In this document: piece after piece, positions 6,061 through 12,858 of the stretch
How the letters are laid out: each line of letters starts with the position of its first letter
Position numbering within the stretch: the stretch's first letter is position 1
NCBI GenBank assembly: GCA_044340485.1
Contig: JBIITN010000036.1
Coordinates: forward strand, 1-12,858
From: UBA2093 sp044340485
Lineage (GTDB): Bacteria; Actinomycetota; Acidimicrobiia; Acidimicrobiales; Ilumatobacteraceae
Length of the DNA: 12,858 nucleotides
Reading direction: 5' to 3'
Notes under the pieces: generated by a model
What the model saw: the letters and a program-made list of their open reading frames with translations, nothing else
Told to the model about the DNA's origin: nothing
The model's database searches: none
Made by a program: the position numbers and the translations under genes

Positions 6061-6186
6061 TTTCTGCGCTACAGTACAACTGCGTAGTCATACAAGGTGT
6101 TGCCAACTTCTCTTGCACGTTGACGACATCCGACTAGCACTGGCACACAATCGATCCGTTTCTAGAACCCACTTGGGGGTGTTGTC
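6061..6186 (+). promoter_or_regulatory. Spacer before fbiC with weak promoter-like elements and a ribosome site
   Basis: This 126-bp gap is the largest inside the plus-strand cassette, so fbiC may have its own promoter. TTGCAC (6114-6119), 16 nt, then TAGCAC (6136-6141) is a weak -35/-10 pair. GGGGG at 6175-6179 lies 7 nt before the TTG start and could serve as a ribosome-binding site. No terminator-like hairpin follows the upstream gene. These are low-information matches. Confidence 0.3.
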
Positions 6187-8610
6187 TTGTTGCGCCAGTT
6201 TTCTCGCGATGACCTGATGTCGTCGTATTTATCTGACAGTTCTCCTGTCGACCACTCTCTTGTCGACTTTGTGTTGACGGCCTCGCTTGATGATTTGTTA
6301 TTGCGTGCACGCTCTATTCGCGATGCAGCCCACGGCACACGGATCACGTATTCGCCAAAGGTATTTATTCCACTCACCATGCTGTGCCGCGACAAGTGCG
6401 GCTATTGCACATTTGCTCAGCCCCCAGCGCGCCTCGAGCATCCGTACCTGTCTCCTGACAAAGTTCTTGAAATCGCCCGACAAGGTGCGCGCCTTGGCTG
6501 CCACGAAGCACTGTTCACACTCGGCGAACGACCAGAGCTGCGATATGAAGTGGCAGCTAACTGGCTGAAAGACAACGGATACGACTCAACTGTTCACTAC
6601 CTCACTGCGATGGCACAGTTGGTTCTCGACGAAACAGGTCTGTTGCCTCACGCCAACGCTGGCGCGATGTATGAAGATGAACTTGCAATGTTGCGCACGG
6701 TTTCACCGTCGCAGGGAATGATGCTCGAGTCACTTCGTGACGATCTTGAATGTCACAAGTCAGCACCTGATAAAGAACCACAGCGACGTATCAATACGTT
6801 GTGTCTTGCTGGCGAACTGAAGATCCCCTTCACATCAGGAATCTTGTGCGGAATTGGTGAGAACCGTCAAGATCGAATCGATGCATTGCTGCTAATTGCC
6901 GCGGCACATCATCGGTATGGCCACGTACAAGAAGTCATTGTGCAGAACTTCTTGCCAAAGCCACTGACTGGCATGGCAAATCATCCACCGTGCCCACATG
7001 ATGACTACCTGTGGTCAATTGCCGCAGCGCGTGTGTTGTTACCAGCTGACATTCATTTACAAGCACCACCCAATTTGTCTGATGACTTTGGAGTGTTACT
7101 TGATGCAGGAATTGATGATTGGGGTGGCGTATCACCGGTCACTGCTGATCATGTGAACCCAGAGCGTCCGTGGCCAGCGGTTGATCGCATTCGTAGTGTC
7201 ACCGAAGACCGCGGTTTTACTCTTGCGCCACGTCTCACGATTTATCCCGAGTATGTCCGACAACCCAACACGTGGCTTGACGAATCACTTCACTTTCCCG
7301 TTATGGATCGCAGTGATGCTGAAGGTCTTGGGCGAGATGATCCCGGTGCGATGTGGCCAGAAAAAGTCACCGCGGCAGACGTTGTGCACGATGGCGCTGA
7401 AGTGGTGTTGGTCGGCCACAAATCGACACAGTGGTATTCCGGCGCAAATGTTGCACCACCCACGCTTGTTCCCCATCCTCGCCCCGCGATGCGTGGTCGT
7501 ATTGCAGAAATCATCAATGGTCATCGCGCCGGACAAGAACTGGATGAACAGGAAATTGTCGACCTGTTTCGTGCGCGTGGACATGAAGTGGGTGCAATTG
7601 CCGACTATGCCGACGAACTTCGTTTTGCAACCGTTGGCAATGTTGTGACATGGGTACATAACCGCAACATCAACTACACCAATGTCTGCACCTTCAAGTG
7701 CAAGTTCTGTGGTTTTTCAAAAGGACCACTCAGCTTGAACTTGCGCGGAACGCCGTATCTGTTGTCACTTGATGACATCGCAGAACGTGCACGCGAAGCA
7801 TGGGACCTTGGCGCAACAGAAGTAACACTGCAAGGCGGCATCCATCCGAACTTTGACGGTGATTACTACATCGATGTAGCACGCGCAGTAAAGGCGGCGG
7901 TTCCCGACATGCACGTACACGGTTTCACCGCGTTAGAAGTGACAGAGGGTGCGCGTCGCAACGAAGAACCACTACGTGAGTATTTGTTGCGTCTCAAAGA
8001 CGCCGGTCTTGCATCGCTTCCTGGCACCGCCGCTGAGATTCTTGATGACTCAGTACGCGCCACATTGTGTCCCGACAAGATCAATACCGAAGAATGGCTC
8101 GAGTGCCATCGACAAGCACACGGTGTGGGTCTCGGCTCAAACATCACCATCATGTACGGCAGCATCGAGCACCCCGAATCATGGGCGCGCCACATGGTTG
8201 TCACACGCGAACTGCAAAAAGAAACAGGCGGTTTCACCGAATTCATCCCGTTGCCGTTCGTGCACATGGCATCTCCGATTTATCTGCAAAAGAAATCGCG
8301 TCGTGGGCCGACCTTCCGCGAAACGGTATTAATGCACGCCATCGGCCGTATCGCATATCACGGTCTCATCGACAACGTTCAAGTGTCGTGGGTCAAGATT
8401 GGAACGTCAGGTGCTGCACAACTGCTACAAGCTGGCTGCAATGATCTTGGTGGCACGTTGATGGATGAAAACATCTCGCGTGCAGCAGGTGCGAACCACG
8501 GACAAATGATGACCGAAGGTCGCTTTGGAGAAATTGTTGCACCGCTGCGGCGCACATTGCAGCAACGCAGTACGCGTTATGACCTGCTAGCTCCAGTTGC
8601 TGGCGAGTAA
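6187..8610 (+). CDS. fbiC: FbiC, bifunctional F0 synthase (CofG-CofH fusion)
   Basis: Makes F0, the deazaflavin chromophore of coenzyme F420, from 5-amino-6-(D-ribitylamino)uracil and L-tyrosine using two radical SAM centres. In this fusion the CofG-like half comes first (about 50-380) and the CofH-like half second (about 435-800). Each half carries the radical SAM CX3CX2C cluster: Cys67, Cys71, Cys74 in CRDKCGYCTF and Cys501, Cys505, Cys508 in CTFKCKFCGF. At 807 residues it is slightly shorter than the roughly 856 of mycobacterial FbiC. The TTG at 6187 is used because GGGGG lies 7 nt upstream; an in-frame ATG at 6217 would remove ten poorly conserved residues and cannot be excluded. Both halves look intact. 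It ends 34 bp from the convergent ribF. Confidence 0.96.
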   Translation: MLRQFSRDDLMSSYLSDSSPVDHSLVDFVLTASLDDLLLRARSIRDAAHGTRITYSPKVFIPLTMLCRDKCGYCTFAQPPARLEHPYLSPDKVLEIARQGARLGCHEALFTLGERPELRYEVAANWLKDNGYDSTVHYLTAMAQLVLDETGLLPHANAGAMYEDELAMLRTVSPSQGMMLESLRDDLECHKSAPDKEPQRRINTLCLAGELKIPFTSGILCGIGENRQDRIDALLLIAAAHHRYGHVQEVIVQNFLPKPLTGMANHPPCPHDDYLWSIAAARVLLPADIHLQAPPNLSDDFGVLLDAGIDDWGGVSPVTADHVNPERPWPAVDRIRSVTEDRGFTLAPRLTIYPEYVRQPNTWLDESLHFPVMDRSDAEGLGRDDPGAMWPEKVTAADVVHDGAEVVLVGHKSTQWYSGANVAPPTLVPHPRPAMRGRIAEIINGHRAGQELDEQEIVDLFRARGHEVGAIADYADELRFATVGNVVTWVHNRNINYTNVCTFKCKFCGFSKGPLSLNLRGTPYLLSLDDIAERAREAWDLGATEVTLQGGIHPNFDGDYYIDVARAVKAAVPDMHVHGFTALEVTEGARRNEEPLREYLLRLKDAGLASLPGTAAEILDDSVRATLCPDKINTEEWLECHRQAHGVGLGSNITIMYGSIEHPESWARHMVVTRELQKETGGFTEFIPLPFVHMASPIYLQKKSRRGPTFRETVLMHAIGRIAYHGLIDNVQVSWVKIGTSGAAQLLQAGCNDLGGTLMDENISRAAGANHGQMMTEGRFGEIVAPLRRTLQQRSTRYDLLAPVAGE

Positions 8611-8644
8611 CTATTCAAAGATCGCATTATTTCTGTCGTTACTT

Positions 8645-9601
8645 CTAAGACGCGTCGTAGGCCGCAAGTGCTGTGCGCGCGTGCTCAATGTCGAGATCAA
8701 GTTGCGCCCGCAGTGATTCAATTCCATCAAAGCGGCGTTCAGAACGAAGGAAATCAATAAATTGAACGGCCGCCAATTCGCCGTATAAGTCTCCGGAAAA
8801 ATCGAGAAGATACGCCTCGAGCAACGGGTGTTCGGCGTCATCGTAAAACGTGGGGCGACGACCAAGATTCACCGCGCAATCGTGCAGAGTTCCATCGGGA
8901 CGCCGATAGCGCGCTGCGTACACACCATCTGCTGGCATGCACATTTGTGGCGGCACTCGAACATTTGCCGTGGGAAACCCGATGGTGCGCCCTCGTTGAT
9001 CACCGGATTGCACTTCACCGCGAATTTCAAATGGCCGCCCGAGCATTCGTGTTGCAGTGTGAATTTCTCCACCGGCAAGCGCACGTCGAATAGCGGTGGA
9101 ACTCACGGGTTCGTCAACGTCGTCGCCACGCTGCACTAAAGAGACTGGCTCGGTGACAAAGTCGTGGCGCTCTCCCATTTCATGGAGCAATGTGATGTTG
9201 CCCTGTCGCATATGGCCAAAATGAAAATCGGCACCGACAATCACCACTTTGGCGCGCAACGTATCGACCAAGACACGACGCACAAAATCAACTGGAGTTT
9301 CGTTGCGTTGCTCATCGGTGAATGAGACGAGAACCGTTGCATCGACTCCCGTTGACTCCAACAACTCCAACTTCTGGTCCAAATTGGTGAGCAGCTTTGG
9401 CGCAGATTCTGGACGCACCACACTCGCAGGATGTCGGTCGAAGGTGACCACCACGCTGAGTGCATTTTCTTCTTCGGCTCGTGCACGCACGTGAGAAATC
9501 ACGGTGCGATGACCCATGTGCACACCGTCGTATGCACCGATTGTTAACACTGAGCGCTGCTCAGACCACGGCGAGGAAGACAGATCAGTGATGATGCGCA
9601 C
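8645..9601 (-). CDS. ribF: Bifunctional riboflavin kinase / FAD synthetase
   Basis: Phosphorylates riboflavin to FMN and adenylylates FMN to FAD. The N-terminal nucleotidyltransferase module shows IGAYDGVHMGHR (21-32, usual GxFDGVHxGH), VGADFHFG (122-129) and SSTAIR (167-172). The C-terminal flavokinase module shows GRTIGFPTAN (204-213) and LLEAYLLDF with Glu262, the likely catalytic base. I chose the GTG at 9599-9601, giving 318 residues, because MRIITDL then opens the protein as expected and the gene sits 9-10 nt after truB. An upstream ATG at 9667 would overlap truB by 56 bp and add 22 residues without family likeness. No ribosome site stands out, so translational coupling to truB is likely. 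In many bacteria rpsO follows ribF; here the plus-strand cassette intervenes. Confidence 0.95.
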   Translation of the reverse strand: MRIITDLSSSPWSEQRSVLTIGAYDGVHMGHRTVISHVRARAEEENALSVVVTFDRHPASVVRPESAPKLLTNLDQKLELLESTGVDATVLVSFTDEQRNETPVDFVRRVLVDTLRAKVVIVGADFHFGHMRQGNITLLHEMGERHDFVTEPVSLVQRGDDVDEPVSSTAIRRALAGGEIHTATRMLGRPFEIRGEVQSGDQRGRTIGFPTANVRVPPQMCMPADGVYAARYRRPDGTLHDCAVNLGRRPTFYDDAEHPLLEAYLLDFSGDLYGELAAVQFIDFLRSERRFDGIESLRAQLDLDIEHARTALAAYDAS

Positions 9602-9611
9602 GGTGCGAACT

Positions 9612-10484
9612 TTATCTTGCGCCAAATACAACAGACGGCTTGGCGAGACCCTCGCGCCATGCTTCATACACCGCGATTAATTCGCCGCGCTCATCAAAAA
9701 TTGCCCACGGTCCCTCGCCGGCCCACTCCGCATGTGGTCGTCCATACAACACGTCGTCAATTTCTGCTTCAGAAAGTATCTCGCGCTGCATTCCACGCAA
9801 CATTTCGTGCATCGGCAATACAACGGGCTTCTCAATTGCACTGGTATCGCCTAGTGAGAATGAACCAACAGTGTGTCGACGGAGGTTGCGGATGTGTGCT
9901 CCGCCGCCAAGTGCAACACCTAGATCGGCCCCCAGAGAGCGCACATATGTTCCCGAACCGCAATGAATATGGGCGGTGATGACCAGCGGGTTATCAGTTG
10001 GTTGTACGTCAAATGACATCACATTCACTGGACGCGGATCCCGATCAATCTCAATGCCTTCTCTGGCGAGTTCATGTAATCGTTTCCCATCAACTTTCAA
10101 TGCTGACACCATTGGTGGCACTTGCATGATGTCGCCAACAAACGCTGCAGAAATAATCTTTCGCACTTCTTCGATATTCACCGGGTCCATGTGGTGAGTA
10201 GCGGTCACTTGTCCCGTGGAATCAAGCGAATCAGTCTCTATTCCAAACACGATCTCGCAGGAATAGGTCTTGTCTTGTTCGCTCAGAAACTTGAGCAATC
10301 GAGTTCCATTACCGACACCAACAAGCATCACTCCCGTTGCATCGGGGTCGAGTGTCCCGGCGTGGCCAATACGTCGCTCTCCAAGTTTTTTGCGAAGCAC
10401 ATTCACAACATCGTGACTTGTCATGCCCGCAGGTTTATCGACCACCACAAATCCATGCACCGTAGGAGGACGTCGACGTGCCAT
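9612..10484 (-). CDS. truB: tRNA pseudouridine(55) synthase
   Basis: Converts U55 in the T-loop of tRNAs to pseudouridine. The N-terminus GFVVVDKPAGMTSHDVV is a family hallmark, and the catalytic block GHAGTLDPDATG (40-51) holds Asp46. YSCEIVFGIETDSLDSTG, PPMVSALKVDGKRLHELAREG and CGSGTYVRSLGADLG supply the remaining conserved motifs, and a short C-terminal domain follows. The 290-residue length is normal. The ATG at 10482-10484 has GGTGAG 7 nt upstream, a good match to the anti-Shine-Dalgarno sequence. It stands between rbfA (55-nt gap) and ribF (about 10-nt gap), the conserved order of the translation-factor operon. Confidence 0.97.
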   Translation of the reverse strand: MARRRPPTVHGFVVVDKPAGMTSHDVVNVLRKKLGERRIGHAGTLDPDATGVMLVGVGNGTRLLKFLSEQDKTYSCEIVFGIETDSLDSTGQVTATHHMDPVNIEEVRKIISAAFVGDIMQVPPMVSALKVDGKRLHELAREGIEIDRDPRPVNVMSFDVQPTDNPLVITAHIHCGSGTYVRSLGADLGVALGGGAHIRNLRRHTVGSFSLGDTSAIEKPVVLPMHEMLRGMQREILSEAEIDDVLYGRPHAEWAGEGPWAIFDERGELIAVYEAWREGLAKPSVVFGAR

Positions 10485-10539
10485 GTTCTATCTCACCAGT
10501 CCTGTTTTACCGCGTGTGCCTGAATCGGGTAGTGAACTG

Positions 10540-10983
10540 TCACGCGTCAGATTGATCGAGATCGCTGTCTTCGTCATTAAGCCGAGCAAGTCGTTCTTTG
10601 TTTTCGCGCAAGACCTGTTCAATGCGTTCGGCGGCACGGATAACTTCATCGGGTTTGAAACTTAAGATCGGAGTCTTGCGCGCGTGCATCTGACGATTAA
10701 TAGATGCCTGCATTCGTGGCCGATACTCGCCAAGAACCGCTTGAATTTCCTCATCGCCCTCTACACCTGCGAGCGAGTCGTAGTACACAATGGCGCGGTT
10801 CATCTCTGCGTCAACATCGACAGAGGTGACCGTGACAAATTCAAGGCGCTCGTCATCAATACGGGTCAATTCGTCACCAATGATCTCGCGCAACACCTCG
10901 CTTAGGCGCGCCTGGCGTGGATAACCGTGAGACGAACCGCCCTTTGGTTGGCGACGACGAGAGGAAGGACGCTGCTTGGGCAC
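10540..10983 (-). CDS. rbfA: 30S ribosome-binding factor A
   Basis: KH-fold protein that binds the immature 30S subunit near helix 1 of 16S rRNA and helps cold-adapted maturation. Core from about residue 23: RQARLSEVLREIIGDELTRI, then VTVTSVDVDAEMNRAIVYYDSL, and a C-terminal helix region with KTPILSFKPDEVIRAAERIEQVL. At 147 residues it is longer than the usual 120-135 because of a basic N-terminal extension (about 1-22, RRR and KGG) and an acidic tail (DEDSDLDQSDA). The GTG at 10981-10983 is the best start; a TACGGT -10-like box ends 6 nt before it, so the mRNA may be leaderless. A 6-bp CGCGTG/CACGCG stem (10511-10516 with 10541-10546) overlaps the stop region. infB, often next upstream, is replaced here by divergent leuS. 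Confidence 0.92.
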   Translation of the reverse strand: MPKQRPSSRRRQPKGGSSHGYPRQARLSEVLREIIGDELTRIDDERLEFVTVTSVDVDAEMNRAIVYYDSLAGVEGDEEIQAVLGEYRPRMQASINRQMHARKTPILSFKPDEVIRAAERIEQVLRENKERLARLNDEDSDLDQSDA

Positions 10984-11021
10984 GCCTACACCGTATCTAT
11001 GCCACGTACGATGAACTCACC
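10984..11021. promoter_or_regulatory. Very short divergent promoter region between rbfA and leuS
   Basis: Only 38 bp separate the two start codons, so promoter elements must be compact or reach into the genes. Rightward, TACGAT (11007-11012) matches the actinobacterial -10 consensus TANNNT and lies 9 nt before the leuS ATG. Leftward, TACGGT (minus strand, 10990-10995) lies 6 nt before the rbfA GTG. Both spacings suit leaderless or near-leaderless transcripts. Neither side has a good Shine-Dalgarno sequence. Confidence 0.4.
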
Positions 11022-12858
11022 ATGTCTGAGTCCCCCTCTAGCCCCTCATACCGATACGGCCCCGCGTTAGCCGGTGACATCGAAGCCAAATGGCAAGAGT
11101 ATTGGCGTACAAATCGCACATTTGAAGCACCTAATCCCGCTGGTCCGCTCGCAGAACCCGACAAAGTAGCGGGTCGCGAGAAGTTATTCGTACTCGACAT
11201 GTTCCCGTATCCATCAGGCGCCGGACTGCATGTTGGTCATCCACTTGGCTACATCGGCACCGACGTGTTCGCGCGTTTTAAGCGGATGAAGGGTTTCAAC
11301 GTATTGCACGCATTGGGCTATGACAGTTTTGGTTTACCCGCCGAACAACATGCAATTACAACAGGTATTCATCCGCGTGTAAATACTGAATCAAACATCG
11401 CGAACATGCGCCGTCAGTTGTCACGTCTTGGTCTTGGGCACGATGCGCGCCGCAGCGTAAGCACCACCGATGAAGCTTTCTATAAATGGACACAGTGGAT
11501 CTTTTTGCAGATCTTCAACTCGTGGTACGACATAGATAGTCGAACAGCACGTCACATCTCTGAGTTACTTGAGCAGTTTGAGAGCGGACAACGCGCGTTA
11601 GACGACGGTCGTGCATGGTCATCATTGTCGCAACAGGAAAAGAATGCAGTTGTTGATTCATTCCGTTTGGCATATCTGTCGGAAGCACCGGTGAACTGGT
11701 GCCCCGGACTTGGCACGATCCTCGCAAATGAAGAAGTCACCGCCGAAGGCCGTAGCGACATCGGTAATTATCCGGTGTTTAAACGCAACATGCGCCAGTG
11801 GATGATGCGTATCACCGCATACGCAGACCGACTAATTGATGATCTTGAGCGTCTCGATTGGCCAGAACCCATCAAGTTGATGCAACGCAACTGGATTGGT
11901 CGTAGCGAAGGCGCACAAGTGCGGTTTGCCTCTCCGTCTGGCCCCATCGAAGTGTTCACTACTCGTCCTGACACACTCTTTGGTGCGACATTTCTTGTTC
12001 TTTCTCCAGAACACCCCCTAGTTGATGCACTCACATCCGCCGACAAGCGTGATGAAGTGCAGCAATATCGCGTGCAAGCTGCTGCGGAAGCAGAAGTTGA
12101 TCGCCAAGATGACACACGTGAAAAGACCGGCGTGTTCATCGGTGCAACGGCCACTAATCCACTGAACGGGGCACAAGTTCCGATCTGGATTGCCGACTAC
12201 GTCTTAATGGGATATGGCACCGGTGCCATCATGGCTGTGCCAAGTGGTGACCAACGCGACTTTGAATTCGCCCGCAAATATGGTTTGCCCATCATCGCCA
12301 CACAGATGCCACCTCAGTCATGGTTCGATGCACAAGGACTCGCAATATCTGATGACTGCAGCACATGGCCATCTGCGTATGTAGGTGAAGGCACATACAT
12401 CAATTCAGCAAACGACACGTTGTCACTCAATGGCATCACCGAGATGTCAGAAGCCAAGCGCATTACCAATGACTGGCTCGAGAAGAACGACCAAGGCAAA
12501 GCAACCATCACTTATAAATTGCGTGATTGGCTGTTTTCTCGCCAGCGTTACTGGGGCGAACCCTTCCCCATCGTTTATGACGAAAATGGCCAAGCTCACG
12601 CTGTTACCGCCGATCAACTTCCCGTGTTGTTGCCAGAGTTAGCAGACTTCAAACCAACAGCGCTCGATCCAGATGATGCCGAATCGGACCCCATTCCCCC
12701 ACTCGCACGGGTGAATGAATGGCGCACGGTAACGCTTGATTTGGGTGATGGTCCTCGCACATACACGCGCGAGGTCAACGTGATGCCACAGTGGGCGGGT
12801 TCATGTTGGTATGAACTGCGTTACCTCGACCCTACAAATAACAATGCATTTGTCGATG
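11022..12858 (+). CDS. leuS: Leucyl-tRNA synthetase, N-terminal part (runs off the window)
   Basis: Class Ia synthetase charging tRNA-Leu. The frame is open from the ATG at 11022 to the right edge: 612 complete codons, with no internal stop. The nucleotide-binding HIGH motif is HVGH (70-73) within PYPSGAGLHVGH, the bacterial LeuRS wording. RRSVSTTDEAFYKWTQWIFLQIF and APVNWCPGLGTILANEEV follow as usual. The CP1 editing domain is recognised by the threonine-rich TTRPDTLFGAT segment and by GTGAIMAVP followed by GDQRDFEFA, so the editing aspartates appear present. LRDWLFSRQRYWGEP marks the return to the catalytic core, and MPQWAGSCWYELRYLDP is near the right edge. KMSKS and the anticodon-binding domain lie outside the window. 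The gene is divergent from rbfA by 38 bp. Confidence 0.96.
   Translation, partial: MSESPSSPSYRYGPALAGDIEAKWQEYWRTNRTFEAPNPAGPLAEPDKVAGREKLFVLDMFPYPSGAGLHVGHPLGYIGTDVFARFKRMKGFNVLHALGYDSFGLPAEQHAITTGIHPRVNTESNIANMRRQLSRLGLGHDARRSVSTTDEAFYKWTQWIFLQIFNSWYDIDSRTARHISELLEQFESGQRALDDGRAWSSLSQQEKNAVVDSFRLAYLSEAPVNWCPGLGTILANEEVTAEGRSDIGNYPVFKRNMRQWMMRITAYADRLIDDLERLDWPEPIKLMQRNWIGRSEGAQVRFASPSGPIEVFTTRPDTLFGATFLVLSPEHPLVDALTSADKRDEVQQYRVQAAAEAEVDRQDDTREKTGVFIGATATNPLNGAQVPIWIADYVLMGYGTGAIMAVPSGDQRDFEFARKYGLPIIATQMPPQSWFDAQGLAISDDCSTWPSAYVGEGTYINSANDTLSLNGITEMSEAKRITNDWLEKNDQGKATITYKLRDWLFSRQRYWGEPFPIVYDENGQAHAVTADQLPVLLPELADFKPTALDPDDAESDPIPPLARVNEWRTVTLDLGDGPRTYTREVNVMPQWAGSCWYELRYLDPTNNNAFVD

Noticed and set aside
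8611..8644. Bidirectional terminator between convergent fbiC and ribF
   Set aside because: I found no stem of useful length in the 34-bp gap and no T tract next to a hairpin.
9602..9667. Upstream ATG start for ribF at 9667
   Set aside because: It would overlap truB by 56 bp and add 22 residues unlike any RibF N-terminus. The GTG at 9601 fits the family length and the tight operon spacing.
11011..11021. ATG at 11011 as the leuS start
   Set aside because: It is not in the leuS frame. The ATG at 11022 leads directly into the conserved N-terminus.
1..12858. tRNA, rRNA, insertion sequences, attachment sites or defence genes
   Set aside because: Reading both strands of every intergenic gap showed no cloverleaf, no transposase or integrase frame, and no terminal inverted repeats. 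The longest gene-free stretch is 269 bp and is taken up by the rpsO-pnp RNA structure.

Overview
The window looks like chromosomal DNA from an actinomycete-type bacterium (Actinomycetota). An Acidimicrobiia-like lineage of moderate GC is my best guess, but it is only a guess. Support comes from a fused two-domain F0 synthase (FbiC, the actinobacterial arrangement), a PNPase with a long RD-rich tail, and the remains of the rbfA-truB-ribF-rpsO-pnp gene order. Nothing suggests a phage, plasmid, transposon or CRISPR array. All sizeable reading frames are housekeeping or cofactor genes packed tightly together.

Layout from left to right: (1) 1-628, plus strand: the tail of an unidentified His/Glu-rich protein, followed 3 nt later by thiol peroxidase tpx. 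(2) 661-4537, minus strand: rpsO, pnp and dapB in transcription order. The rpsO-pnp spacer can form a long RNA duplex. (3) 4687-8610, plus strand: ribE (riboflavin synthase), a chorismate mutase-VOC fusion protein, and fbiC. (4) 8645-10983, minus strand: rbfA, truB and ribF in transcription order. (5) 11022 to the end, plus strand: the first 612 codons of leuS, divergent from rbfA across only 38 bp.

How the genes fit together: the minus-strand genes rbfA-truB-ribF and rpsO-pnp form one contiguous run in many bacteria, usually behind nusA-infB. Here that run is split by a three-gene plus-strand cassette, and infB does not sit upstream of rbfA. The cassette has a clear metabolic logic. Riboflavin synthase releases 5-amino-6-(D-ribitylamino)uracil as co-product, and FbiC joins that same compound to tyrosine to make F0, the F420 precursor. 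The gene between them carries a chorismate mutase domain, the branch point leading to tyrosine. The flanking ribF converts riboflavin to FMN and FAD, so flavin and deazaflavin steps are clustered.

The points most worth a second look are the strand-specific RNA duplex between rpsO and pnp, the chorismate mutase-VOC fusion with apparently altered active-site residues in both domains, the duplicated RD-rich tail of PNPase, and the cassette that splits the operon. I see no evidence of a wholly new defence or mobile system. All domain and motif assignments were made by eye, without database searches.
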